Assembly (NCBI RefSeq): GCF_006335015.1 | Contig: NZ_VDGT01000008.1 | Location: 124,001-188,000, forward strand | Reading direction: 5' to 3' | Length of the DNA stretch: 64,000 nucleotides | DNA from: Streptomyces sedi | GTDB taxonomy: Bacteria > Actinomycetota > Actinomycetes > Streptomycetales > Streptomycetaceae | Shown here: piece after piece, positions 8,963 to 17,473 of the stretch | How positions within the stretch are numbered: position 1 is the stretch's first letter | Layout of the letters: each line of letters begins with the position of its first letter | Notes under the pieces: model-generated | What the model was told of the DNA's origin: nothing | What the model saw: only the letters and a program-made list of their open reading frames with translations | Databases searched by the model: none | Position numbers and translations under genes: made by a program

Positions 8963-10141
8963 TCAGCCGAGGTAGCGGCGCAGCCCGAGGCGGCCCCAGA
9001 GGAGGCTCGCCGCGTAGGAGAGGGCAAGCGTCATCAGCAGCACGCCCGGCAGGAAGAACGCGACCTGGACGGCGGTGAAGTCCGGCTCCACGAAGCGGTC
9101 GACCAGCTCCTCGACGAAGATCACGTGTATCAGATAGGCGCCGAGCGCGGCGTTGGCCAGCCGGCCTACCAGGGCGCGGCGCCGCTCCGGGACCCGGACG
9201 CGGACCAGCAGCAGGATCACGCAGACGCTCAACACCCCCACGAATGGGTGGGCGTTGGGGATCACGTAGTGGATGTCGGTGTTGTACCAGACGATGCCGA
9301 GCACCGAGACGAGCGCGAGACCGACCAGCGGCCAGCGCCAACGCGCCGGCACCGGGCGGGTCGCGGCCAGCAGGAAGGCGCCGCCGATCGCGTAGACCAC
9401 CGAGTAGGTGCCGAAGCCCCAGCCGACGCGGGGCGTCTCCCAGCCGGTGACCTCGTGGAGCGTGGACAGCGCGGGGGCGAGCCCGGCCAGGCCCAGCAGC
9501 AGCAGCCCGAGCCCCCAGGGGCGCTGCCCGGCGCGCAGCAGCACCACGAAGCCCAGCATCACGACGATGGGCAGGTAGGCGTACATGAACCACAGGTGGT
9601 ACGCGGGCTGGACCGAGTCGAAGAGCGAGTCGACGGCGAGGTCGGCGATCGGGTCCTCGTTGCGGTCCCGGGTGAAGGCCCAGACCAGGTAGATCGCGGT
9701 CCAGACGAACATCGGCACGGTGTTGCGGACGATCCGCTGCCAGAGCCGGCCGCTGTCCCTGGGCGGCGCGCCGACGACGACCGCCCAGCCGGCTATCGCG
9801 AAGAACACCGGCACGGCGAACGACGTGGACGAGTCGCCCACGAAGCCCGCCCAGTAGACGGCCTCGCCGTTCGCGCGCCGCTGGTCGACGGCGTGGATCA
9901 GGGCGGCCGAGACATGGGTGATGATCACCGCGCAGGAGGCGACCAACCTCAGCAGGTCCACGTCGAAACGGTGCTCCCGCTCCTTGGGCCTGGGCGCGGC
10001 GTCGCCGCTCGTGGCGGCGCCGGCGGGCGGCTCCTGCTCGCCGGCGGGCGCGGGCGCCGGGTCGGGTGCGGGCGGTGGCCCGTCTCTCCCTTCGTCCCGC
10101 GCGGTGGTGGATGCGGTCTCGGTGGACGTGTTGGTCGGCAT
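8963..10141 (-). CDS. Membrane acyltransferase (acyltransferase 3 family)
   Basis: The 392-residue protein has a cytoplasmic, Pro/Glu-rich N-terminus (about 50 residues) followed by about ten membrane segments, beginning with the family signature RFDVDLLRLVASCAVIITHV (Arg and His pair used in acyl transfer). Members O-acylate surface sugars, antibiotics or peptidoglycan. The ATG at 10141 starts MPTNTSTET; the frame is open upstream but there is composition-biased, repeat-like sequence without family character. The neighbouring convergent glycosyltransferase genes make a glycopolymer plausible as substrate, though it is a separate transcript. Confidence 0.85.
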   Translation of the reverse strand: MPTNTSTETASTTARDEGRDGPPPAPDPAPAPAGEQEPPAGAATSGDAAPRPKEREHRFDVDLLRLVASCAVIITHVSAALIHAVDQRRANGEAVYWAGFVGDSSTSFAVPVFFAIAGWAVVVGAPPRDSGRLWQRIVRNTVPMFVWTAIYLVWAFTRDRNEDPIADLAVDSLFDSVQPAYHLWFMYAYLPIVVMLGFVVLLRAGQRPWGLGLLLLGLAGLAPALSTLHEVTGWETPRVGWGFGTYSVVYAIGGAFLLAATRPVPARWRWPLVGLALVSVLGIVWYNTDIHYVIPNAHPFVGVLSVCVILLLVRVRVPERRRALVGRLANAALGAYLIHVIFVEELVDRFVEPDFTAVQVAFFLPGVLLMTLALSYAASLLWGRLGLRRYLG

Positions 10142-10491
10142 GTCGCTCGGGTGGTTCCCATTCGTCGGTTCTCGGGGCTTGCCTGGGGGGACGCCTGCCG
10201 GTGCCGGCGGTGGGCCACCGGTCCGGGGTCCCGGCGGATGGGCCGAGAGAGCGCGAAAGGCCGGAAACCGCCCGTGGTCGGCGGGGCTGGGGCTTGAGGG
10301 ACACGCCCCAGGGCGGAGGCGAACGTAGCTCCGGCGCGCCAACTCCCCGTCGCGACAGGGGATACGCGAAGTGAACTCCGGGCCAAGGCGCGACAACCGT
10401 CCGTTCGTGCGGCGTTTACGGCGCCGTGGGGCGCGTGCCCGGGGGACGGACGGGAGAGGCCGCCCGGCGGGGGCTTTGCGAGGATGGTCCG
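10142..10491. other. Divergent intergenic region without recognisable gene
   Basis: This 350-bp stretch separates the divergent acyltransferase and exporter genes and should hold both promoters. GC content is high throughout and I find no convincing -10/-35 pair or palindrome. If the acyltransferase starts further upstream, its N-terminus would extend into this region. Confidence 0.4.
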
Positions 10492-11232
10492 ATGGTCATG
10501 GAACTCGGCGGTGCGGAGCTGGCGGCGTTGGCGGTGGCCGCCGTGCTGGTCGGGGTGGCGAAGACGGCGATCGGCGGTGTCGCCTCGCTCACCGTGGCGC
10601 TCTTCGCCATGGCGCTGCCGGCCAGGGAGTCCAGCGGCGCGCTGCTGCCGCTGCTGATCGTCGGCGACCTGCTGGCCGTCGCCGCCTACCGGCGCCACGC
10701 GGACTGGAACGCGCTGCTGCGGCTCTTCCCCTCGGTGGCCGTCGGCATCCTGATCGGGACGTGGTTCGTCTCCCAGGTCGACGACGCGGTGATGCGCCGC
10801 ACCATCGGCGGGGTGCTGCTGGCCGTCGTCGTCGTCCACCTCTGGCAGCGCCGCAGGGGCGAGGGCGCGGCGAAGCCGCCCGCGCTGCTCTTCGGCCTGC
10901 TCGCCGGCTTCGCCACGATGGTCGCGAACGCGGGCGGCGCGGTCATGGCCGTCTATCTGCTGGCCGCCGGCTTCCCGATGCTGACCTTCCTGGGGACGGC
11001 GGCCTGGTTCTTCCTGATCGTCAACCTCTTCAAGGTCCCGTTCAGCGCCGGGCTCGGCCTGATCACGGTCGACTCGCTCTCGCTCAACGCCCTGCTCGTG
11101 CCTGGCGTCCTGCTCGGCGCGCTGCTGGGACGCCTGCTGATCCGCTGGCTGCAACGCGGCGACCGGCAGCGGCTCTTCCAACGTCTGATCATCGGCTTCA
11201 CGACGTTCTCCGCGGTGAATCTGCTGCGGTAG
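10492..11232 (+). CDS. TauE/SafE family membrane permease
   Basis: The 246-residue protein has about eight membrane helices in two halves, each beginning with the family's Gly-rich motif (VLVGVAKTAIGG near residue 20; LLAGFATMVANAGGAVMAVY near 135-155). Family members export sulfite, sulfonates or related organic anions, or act in sulfur assimilation. ATG 10492 follows GGATGG, a usable ribosome binding site; the Met two codons later is an alternative. No sulfur metabolism gene is adjacent, so the substrate remains open. Confidence 0.9.
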   Translation: MVMELGGAELAALAVAAVLVGVAKTAIGGVASLTVALFAMALPARESSGALLPLLIVGDLLAVAAYRRHADWNALLRLFPSVAVGILIGTWFVSQVDDAVMRRTIGGVLLAVVVVHLWQRRRGEGAAKPPALLFGLLAGFATMVANAGGAVMAVYLLAAGFPMLTFLGTAAWFFLIVNLFKVPFSAGLGLITVDSLSLNALLVPGVLLGALLGRLLIRWLQRGDRQRLFQRLIIGFTTFSAVNLLR

Positions 11233-11261
11233 CGGGAGGTTCCCTGGGTGCGGACGACGGC

Positions 11262-11345
11262 GGTGTGGGTTGGTTCGGGTGGGTGGTCGTCTGGCGGGCC
11301 GGTGGCGGGTTGTCCGCGCCCCTGGTTTCGCGTGGGTTGCGTGGT
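11262..11345. repeat. Degenerate partial copy of the dispersed repeat, copy E
   Basis: GGTTCGGGTGGGTGGTCGTC followed by GGTGGCGGGTTGTCCGCGCCCC resembles the left half of the other copies (GGTGGGTGGTCG ... GGTGGGTTGCTCGCGCAGTTCC) with the hairpin arm eroded. It separates the convergent exporter and ABC permease genes. Confidence 0.5.
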
Positions 11346-11348
11346 GGG

Positions 11349-12914
11349 TCAGGTGGACCGCGGGGCGCGCGTGTGGCGGGTCCAGGCCAGGGCGGCGGCC
11401 CCCACCGCCAGGGACCAGGCCACGGCCGGCGCGGTGGAGACACCGGACAGCGACGTGGGCGCCAGCGCCGGCAGGACCAGCAGCGGAGCCCGGCCCAGCC
11501 AGAGCAGCGCCTGCAGCGGACCCGTGTCGCCCATCGGCGTCTGCGTGCCGAGCAGCACGGAAGCCGGCATCGCGCCCCGCCGCGCGGAGACCGAGGCCGC
11601 GCCCACCAACGCCGGCACCCACGCCGGAGCCAGGGGCGCGAACGCCACGAGGGGGGCGCTCGACAAGAGCAGCAGCGCCCCGGGAAGCAGCGCGTGGCGC
11701 AACGCGAGCGCCCCGCGCGACCAGGGAAGCGCCGCGCCGCGTTCGTGGTTCTCGCTCTCCCACCGCGCGGGCTCGACCAGTTGGGCCGCCGCGAGATAGC
11801 CGGTGACCAGGGCCGCCACCCCCGCCACCGGGTGCCCGACGGCGAGCAGCGCCAGCGTGGCTCCCCACAGCGCGACCCCGCTCCCGGCGCGCAGCGGCGC
11901 CCGCAGCAGCGCGAGCAGGTCCCGCCAGGGCAGCAGCAGCCAACGGGCGCGCGGCACCCTGAGCGCGCGCCCCGTCGCGCGACGCGCACGCCGTGGAGCG
12001 CTCAGCGCGGCCCGCGCCACACGCGGGTCGGCCCCGTAGAACGCCGCCGTGAACATCCCCGCGACCCGCGTCTGTTGGCGCAGCACCCTGGCCGGCAGCG
12101 CCAGCGCCGCCCGCCGCGCGACCAGGAGCGCGCCCACCACGGCGAGCGCGGCCAACGCCCCGCCGCACGCCCCCTCGACGGCCGACACCCGGCCCGTCGC
12201 CGCCGCCCACGGCAGCGCGGCCCAGCCCCAGGGGCCTGACCAGAGCGCCGCACGCCCCCACCCGGCGCCCTGCGACGCCCACGCGCCGCAGGCGTGCGCC
12301 AGCAGCGCCGCCGCGAGCAGCGCCAGCACCGGACGCAGCCGCGCCCGCCCGAACCACGGATGGTGCCGTTGCGTCCACACGGCCGCCGCGGCCCCGAGCA
12401 GTCCCACGGCGGCGCCGCCGCCGGCCCCGGCCAGCGTCGCCGCCCAGGCGGCGCCGCGCCCGCCGGCCGCGTGTGCCGCCAACGCCACCACGGCGCCGGG
12501 CAGCGCGCCGCCGACCCCGTTGACCAGCCAGGCCAGCCGCAGCCTCGGCAGCAGCAGCGCCGCGCGCGGCACCGGGTGCGGCAGCAGCCAGTGCACCGCC
12601 GCCGCCGGCAGCCGCACCGGGCCGCGCCAGACGGCGAGTTGCGCCGCGCCCGCCAGCGCGAGCGCCGCCAGGGCCGGCAGCGCCGCCGGCGCCGCTTCGA
12701 GCGCCCGCTCGGCCGTGGGTCCGCGCCACCGCCGTTCGGCCGCCGCGTCGACCAGCGCCGCCAGATAGGGAACGGCGTAGATCGCGGTCAGCAGCAGCAC
12801 GCAGTACGCCACGTAGGACGCCTGGCGCCGGCGCGCCGCGCGCCCCCTGGTGCGGAACGCGGCCAGCCTGACCAGCGCTTCGGGCGTGGCGCGACGCCCC
12901 GGGACCAGCCTCAC
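11349..12914 (-). CDS. Large integral membrane component of an ABC transporter (DUF6297-like)
   Basis: A GTG at 12914 overlaps the stop of the ATPase gene (GTGA), giving 521 residues, extremely rich in Ala and Leu, with about twelve hydrophobic segments and Arg-rich connecting loops. I see no classical permease EAA loop; overall it resembles the large membrane partners that follow ABC ATPases in actinomycetes (DUF6297 type). Upstream codons in the same frame are the antisense-like shadow of the ATPase gene and are excluded. Likely an exporter or lantibiotic-style transporter subunit; the substrate is unknown. Confidence 0.8.
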   Translation of the reverse strand: MRLVPGRRATPEALVRLAAFRTRGRAARRRQASYVAYCVLLLTAIYAVPYLAALVDAAAERRWRGPTAERALEAAPAALPALAALALAGAAQLAVWRGPVRLPAAAVHWLLPHPVPRAALLLPRLRLAWLVNGVGGALPGAVVALAAHAAGGRGAAWAATLAGAGGGAAVGLLGAAAAVWTQRHHPWFGRARLRPVLALLAAALLAHACGAWASQGAGWGRAALWSGPWGWAALPWAAATGRVSAVEGACGGALAALAVVGALLVARRAALALPARVLRQQTRVAGMFTAAFYGADPRVARAALSAPRRARRATGRALRVPRARWLLLPWRDLLALLRAPLRAGSGVALWGATLALLAVGHPVAGVAALVTGYLAAAQLVEPARWESENHERGAALPWSRGALALRHALLPGALLLLSSAPLVAFAPLAPAWVPALVGAASVSARRGAMPASVLLGTQTPMGDTGPLQALLWLGRAPLLVLPALAPTSLSGVSTAPAVAWSLAVGAAALAWTRHTRAPRST

Positions 12915-13561
12915 GCCGCCGCCCGCAGCCGGCCGTCCACCAGTTCCAGCCGGCGGGCGCCGGACCGTTCCGCCAGCGCCGGGTCGTGGGTGGCCAGCAG
13001 CACGGCGCCGCCCTCCGCCGCCGTCGCCGCCAGCCGCAGCGCCAGCGCGGCGCGCGCCTCGGCGTCCAGGTGGGCCTCCGGCTCGTCCAGGATCAGCAGC
13101 GTGTGCGGCCGGACCCGGGTGGCGGCCAGTGAGAGCAGCTGGCCGAGGCCGGCGGAGAGGGCGGCGGGGAACTGCTCGGCGTGGTCGGCCAGTCGGTGTT
13201 CGGCGAGCGCCTCCGCCACGCGGTCCTCCGCCTCGGGCACCCGGTGCGCGAGCGCGACCAGCAGGAGGTGTTCGCGCACGGTCAGGTCGGGGTAGTGCGC
13301 CCCGGGCGCGAGGGCGCAGGCCACGTCGGCGCGGAACGCCGCGTCGTCCTCGTCGGCCGGTCGCCCGCGCAGGGTGGCCGTTCCGGCGTCCGGCTCCTCC
13401 CGGCCCGCGGCGATCCGTAACAGGGTCGACTTGCCCGCCCCGTTGGCCCCCAGGACGGCCACCGCCTCGCCGGCGCACAGGGCCAGTGAGACGTCCCCGA
13501 GCACCGGACGTTCGCCGTAGCCGTGCCGCACTCCGGCGAGGCGGAGCAGTTCCGTTTCCAT
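12911..13561 (-). CDS. ABC transporter ATP-binding protein
   Basis: A 216-residue stand-alone ATPase: Walker A GANGAGKST (about 38-46), degenerate signature LSAGLGQ in place of LSGGQ (about 134-140), Walker B LLILDEPEAHLD (about 155-166) and switch His in LLATHDP. It energises the membrane subunit encoded directly downstream, with start and stop codons overlapping. A TTA leucine codon (13418-13420) lies inside the Walker A helix, so full translation may depend on the developmental tRNA BldA. Confidence 0.9.
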   Translation of the reverse strand: METELLRLAGVRHGYGERPVLGDVSLALCAGEAVAVLGANGAGKSTLLRIAAGREEPDAGTATLRGRPADEDDAAFRADVACALAPGAHYPDLTVREHLLLVALAHRVPEAEDRVAEALAEHRLADHAEQFPAALSAGLGQLLSLAATRVRPHTLLILDEPEAHLDAEARAALALRLAATAAEGGAVLLATHDPALAERSGARRLELVDGRLRAAA

Positions 13562-13629
13562 GCGGTCATCCGACCACGCGACTCGTCGGGGCCGCCGCGC
13601 GGGTGGCCCCCGGCGTGACGCCCATTCTC

Positions 13630-13653
13630 ATACCGGTAAAGTAAGACCGGTAT
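13630..13653. promoter_or_regulatory. Palindromic operator upstream of the methionine aminopeptidase gene
   Basis: ATACCGGT (13630-13637) and ACCGGTAT (13646-13653) are perfect inverses separated by AAAGTAAG, in a locally A/T-rich island. It lies 30-53 bp before the aminopeptidase start and 69-92 bp before the divergent ABC ATPase start, so either or both could be controlled. No regulator gene is adjacent. Confidence 0.6.
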
Positions 13654-13682
13654 TGTTATTGGCTGCGTGAGAAGGGCGCCGC

Positions 13683-14456
13683 ATGATCGAGATCCTCAAC
13701 CCGCCACTCCTGGCCCGCGCGAGGGTGACGGGTGCCCTGGTCGCCGACATCCTGAGCGCGATGCGCGCCCGCAGCACCGTCGGCACCAACCTGCTGGACA
13801 TCGACCGCTGGACGCGGGAGATGATCGTCGAGGCGGGCGCGCTGTCCTGCTACGTCGACTACGCGCCGTCCTTCGGGCGCGGCCCGTTCGGCCACTACAT
13901 CTGCACGGCCGTCAACGACGCGGTGCTGCACGGCCGCCCCCACGACTACCGGCTCGCCGACGGCGACCTGCTCACGCTCGACCTCGCGGTCGTGAAGGAC
14001 GGCGTCGCCGCCGACGCCGCGATCAGCTTCCTGGTCGGGGAGGCGCGGCCGGCGGCGGACGTGGCGATGATCGAGACCACGGAACGCGCGCTGGCCGCCG
14101 GCATCGCCGCCGCGGGGCCCGGCGCCCGCGTCGGCGACATCTCGCACGCCATCGGCACGGTGCTCGGCGAGGCCGGCTACCCGATCAACACGGAGTTCGG
14201 CGGCCACGGCATCGGCTCGACGATGCACCAGGACCCGCACGTCTCCAACAGCGGTCGCCCGGGCCGGGGTTACCCGCTGCGGCCGGGGCTGCTGCTGGCG
14301 CTGGAGCCGTGGGTGATGGCGGACACCGCCGAACTGCGCGTCGACGCGGACGGCTGGACGCTGCGCAGCGCGACCGGGTGCCGCACGGCGCACAGCGAGC
14401 ACACGATCGCCATCACGGACGACGGCGCGGAGATCCTCACCCTCCCCACCACGTGA
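13683..14456 (+). CDS. map: Type I methionine aminopeptidase (probably a second, non-housekeeping copy)
   Basis: Removes the initiator methionine from nascent proteins using two metal ions. All five metal ligands are in place: D100, D111, H175, E208 and E239, plus the substrate-binding His in VLHG (H83). Length 257 is normal. The usual SVNEVVCHG segment reads TAVNDAVLHG, a variant. GAGAAGG lies 7 bases before ATG 13683. The gene is not in the ribosomal-protein region where the housekeeping map is found (adk-map-infA), and it has its own operator, so it is likely an accessory or inducible paralogue. Confidence 0.9.
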   Translation: MIEILNPPLLARARVTGALVADILSAMRARSTVGTNLLDIDRWTREMIVEAGALSCYVDYAPSFGRGPFGHYICTAVNDAVLHGRPHDYRLADGDLLTLDLAVVKDGVAADAAISFLVGEARPAADVAMIETTERALAAGIAAAGPGARVGDISHAIGTVLGEAGYPINTEFGGHGIGSTMHQDPHVSNSGRPGRGYPLRPGLLLALEPWVMADTAELRVDADGWTLRSATGCRTAHSEHTIAITDDGAEILTLPTT

Positions 14457-14562
14457 GGCCCTCGCCGCGCCGCGGCCGGCCGGCGCCCCCGTTCCCGCCG
14501 TGACCACCCGGTCGGCCCCTCACCAGGCGCCGCCGGCGCCCCGGGCCGGCAGCATGGGCACC

Positions 14563-16098
14563 ATGCTGCTGGCAGAGGTGGCGGGCACCTGGCGGAGGGT
14601 CGCGGCCACCGCCGGGCGTTCCGCGAAGGTGGCCGCGCTGGCGGCGGCGCTGCGCGCGACCGCGCCGCCCCTGGCCCCCGTCGTCGCGACCTGGCTGTCC
14701 GGCCGGCTGCCGCAGCGCCGACTCGGCGTCGGCTGGCGCGCGTTGGCCGACGCGCCGCCGCCGGCGGCCACCGCCACCCTGACGGTCGAGGCGACCGACG
14801 CCACCCTCGGCGCCGTCGCCCGCGAGGCCGGCACGGGCGCCGGCGCACGCCGGCGCGCGCTGGTGCGGGGCCTGCTGGCCAGCGCCACCGAGGAGGAGCA
14901 GGGCTTCCTCACCGCGCTGATCAGCGGCGAACTGCGGCAGGGCGCGCTGGACGCGCTCGTCGTCGAGGGCCTGGCGTCGGCCGTCGCCACCCCGCCCGAA
15001 GCGGTCCGGCGGGCGGTCATGCTGGGCGGCTCCCTCGGCGCGGTCGCCGAGGCCGTGCTGGCGCGCGGCCCGGCCGCGCTGGGCGAGTTCCGGTTGCGCG
15101 TCGGGAGCCCGGTGCTGCCGATGCTGGCGAGCGGCGCCCGCACGCTGGCCGAGGCGCTGGAGAAGCTCGGGCCCTGCGCCGTCGAGGAGAAGCTGGACGG
15201 CATCCGGGTCCAGGTCCACCGGGACGGCGAACGGGTCCGGATCTACACCAGGACGCTGGAGGAGATCACCGAACGGCTGCCCGAGGTGCGCCGCGCCGCA
15301 CGGGAGTTGGCGGTGGAGAGCGCCGTGCTGGACGGCGAGGTGATCGCGCTGGACGCGGACGGCCGGCCGCGCCCGTTCCAGGAGACGGCCGGCCGGGTCG
15401 GCTCCCGGCTGGACGTGGCCGGCGCGCACGCGGCGCTGCCGCTCTCGCCGGTCTTTTTCGACCTGCTGGCGGTGGACGGCCGGGAGCTGCTCGACCGGCC
15501 CACCGAGGAGCGCCACGCCGAGCTGGTGCGGGTCGCGCCCGACGAACGCCGGGTGCGCCGCCGGCTGGTCGAGGACCCGGGCGACCCGGAACAGCGGGCG
15601 GCCGCCGAGGCGTTCACCCGCGAGACGCTGGCGCGCGGCCACGAGGGCGTGCTGGTCAAGGCGTTGGACGCGCCCTACAGCGCGGGCCGCAGGGGCGCCG
15701 CCTGGGTGAAGGTGAAGCCCGTGTACACCCTGGACCTGCTGGTGCTGGCCGCGGAGTGGGGCCACGGCCGGCGCGCCGGGCTGCTCTCCAACCTGCATCT
15801 GGGGGCGCGCGGCGAGGACGGCGAGCCGGTGATGGTGGGCAAGACGTTCAAGGGGCTGACCGACGCGCTGCTGGCCTGGGGGACCGAACGGCTGCGCGCC
15901 CTCGCGGTGGCCGAGGAGCCGTGGGGGGTGCGGGTGCGGCCCGAGCTGGTGGTGGAGGTCGCCGTCGACGGGGTGCAGCGTTCGACGCGGTACCCGGCCG
16001 GGGTCACGCTGCGGTTCGCCAGGGTGGTGCGCTATCGGGAGGACAAGCCCGCGGCGGCGGCCGACCCGGTGGCGGCGGTGCGTGCGCTTCTGCGGTAG
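14563..16098 (+). CDS. ATP-dependent DNA ligase (LigB type)
   Basis: Seals nicks in double-stranded DNA through a ligase-adenylate. From ATG 14563 (MLLAEVAGTW, matching the start of related ligases; ATG 14554 and GTG 14500 are alternatives) the product is 511 residues. The N-terminal DNA-binding domain spans about 1-185, then the nucleotidyltransferase domain with motif I EEKLDGIR (catalytic Lys210), further motifs ending at VLVKALD and WVKVKP (motif V), and an OB-fold C-terminus with RYPAGVTLRF. This is an accessory ligase; the NAD-dependent LigA is the replicative enzyme in bacteria. Confidence 0.92.
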   Translation: MLLAEVAGTWRRVAATAGRSAKVAALAAALRATAPPLAPVVATWLSGRLPQRRLGVGWRALADAPPPAATATLTVEATDATLGAVAREAGTGAGARRRALVRGLLASATEEEQGFLTALISGELRQGALDALVVEGLASAVATPPEAVRRAVMLGGSLGAVAEAVLARGPAALGEFRLRVGSPVLPMLASGARTLAEALEKLGPCAVEEKLDGIRVQVHRDGERVRIYTRTLEEITERLPEVRRAARELAVESAVLDGEVIALDADGRPRPFQETAGRVGSRLDVAGAHAALPLSPVFFDLLAVDGRELLDRPTEERHAELVRVAPDERRVRRRLVEDPGDPEQRAAAEAFTRETLARGHEGVLVKALDAPYSAGRRGAAWVKVKPVYTLDLLVLAAEWGHGRRAGLLSNLHLGARGEDGEPVMVGKTFKGLTDALLAWGTERLRALAVAEEPWGVRVRPELVVEVAVDGVQRSTRYPAGVTLRFARVVRYREDKPAAAADPVAAVRALLR

Positions 16099-16255
16099 TT
16101 TCCTCCCTGTTGGCGCCGCCGCGTCCCCTCGGCGGTGACAGAACCGCGACACACGTGGCCGCATTGTTATGGCCTCGCACGCAACAAAGCGCCCGGTTTC
16201 GCGCATCTTTACCTGTGAGGTCCGATGAGGTCCCGTACGTTCAGGGGGAATTCTG

Positions 16256-17350
16256 ATGCGCTCCGCGCTCGTTCGCACGTCCGCCCGCCGAGGCCCGCGT
16301 GGCGTGCTGCTCTCCGCCGCCGCCGCGTTGACGGCCGGCGGACTGCTGTTGACCGGCTGCGCCGCCCAGGCCGACGAGACCTCGGACGAGCCGTCCGCCT
16401 CGCAGGAGGAGCCCGCGCCCGAGGAGTCCGACGACGGCTCGGGCGGTGAGTCCGAGGAGCCGGCCGAGGAGATCCTCATGGCCTTCGGCGACGAGACCGA
16501 GCAGGTCCGGGAGCTCCAGGCCAGGCTGGCCCAGCTGGGCCACTTCACCGCCCAGCCCACCGGGTACTACGGCGACGTGACCGTCGGCGCGGTCTCGGAG
16601 TACCAGCGGGCGGCCGACCTTGAGGTCTCCGGCGAGGTGGGCGAGTCCACGTGGGCCGCGCTGACCGAGGCCACCACCGACCCGACCGAGGACGAGCTCT
16701 TCCCGCCCCAGCAGATCATGGGGTACGGGGACAACACGGACCAGGTGCGGGAGTTGCAGGCCAGGCTCGCGCAGCTGGGCCACTTCGAGGAGAACCCGAC
16801 GGGTTACTACGGCGACGTCACCGGCACCGCCGTCAGCGCGTTCCAGACGTCGGCCGGCCTTGAGGCCAGCGGCACGGTCTTCGACGACACCTGGGACGCG
16901 CTCACCGCCGCGACCACCCAGCCCACCGAGGAGGAGATGTACCCGCCGCTTGAGGTGCCGGACGCCGAGCCGGAGACGGACCTCGACGAGCGGTGCCTGG
17001 AGGGCCGGGTGCTCTGCGTCTCCAAGACGAGCAACACGCTCTCCTGGGTCGTCGAGGGCGACGTCCAGCTGACCCTCGACGTGCGCTTCGGCGCCGAGGA
17101 GACCCCCACCCGCGAGGGCGAGTTCGAGGTCTACTGGAAGTCCCGCAACCACCACTCGACGCTCTACGACTCCCCGATGCCGTACGCGATGTTCTTCGAC
17201 GGCGGCCAGGCGGTCCACTACTCGGAGGACTTCGCCGCCAACGGGTACAACGGCGCCTCCCACGGCTGTGTCAACGTCCGCGACGAGGACGCCATCGCCG
17301 GCCTGTTCGACGAGGTGAACGAGGGCGACAAGGTCGTCGTCTACTGGTGA
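16256..17350 (+). CDS. Lipoprotein L,D-transpeptidase with two peptidoglycan-binding domains
   Basis: Makes 3-3 cross-links in peptidoglycan or anchors proteins. The 364-residue precursor has a lipoprotein signal with lipobox LTGC (Cys about 36), an acidic Glu/Asp/Ser linker, two tandem peptidoglycan-binding type 1 repeats of about 72 residues (each with QVRELQARLAQLGHF and GYYGDVT), then a YkuD catalytic domain. The active-site motif is present as SHGCVNVRDEDA near residue 338. The two binding repeats are almost identical in places, suggesting recent duplication. GGGGAA precedes the ATG. Confidence 0.93.
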   Translation: MRSALVRTSARRGPRGVLLSAAAALTAGGLLLTGCAAQADETSDEPSASQEEPAPEESDDGSGGESEEPAEEILMAFGDETEQVRELQARLAQLGHFTAQPTGYYGDVTVGAVSEYQRAADLEVSGEVGESTWAALTEATTDPTEDELFPPQQIMGYGDNTDQVRELQARLAQLGHFEENPTGYYGDVTGTAVSAFQTSAGLEASGTVFDDTWDALTAATTQPTEEEMYPPLEVPDAEPETDLDERCLEGRVLCVSKTSNTLSWVVEGDVQLTLDVRFGAEETPTREGEFEVYWKSRNHHSTLYDSPMPYAMFFDGGQAVHYSEDFAANGYNGASHGCVNVRDEDAIAGLFDEVNEGDKVVVYW

Positions 17351-17356
17351 CCTCGC

Positions 17357-17398
17357 CCCCTGACGCCGGTCCCCTGACGCCGGTCCCCTGACGCCGGG
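17357..17398. repeat. Three tandem 14-bp repeats after the transpeptidase gene
   Basis: CCCCTGACGCCGGT occurs three times head to tail (17357-17370, 17371-17384, 17385-17398), the last with one change. The number of units could vary between strains. Confidence 0.85.
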
Positions 17399-17420
17399 TA
17401 CCTCCGCCGGTCGTTCGTCC

Positions 17421-17450
17421 CGCCGGCCAACCCTCAAGGGTTGGTCGGCG
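17421..17450 (+). terminator. Terminator hairpin between the transpeptidase and reductase genes
   Basis: CGCCGGCCAACCC and GGGTTGGTCGGCG pair around TCAA; the single mismatch is a G-U pair in RNA. It ends 23 bases before the next start codon. Confidence 0.75.
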
Positions 17451-17473
17451 GGCCCCGGGGCGAGAATGCGCCC

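Noticed and set aside
17357..17398. Short tandem repeats as a CRISPR array.
   Set aside because: Units are 14 bp with no spacers and no cas genes nearby.
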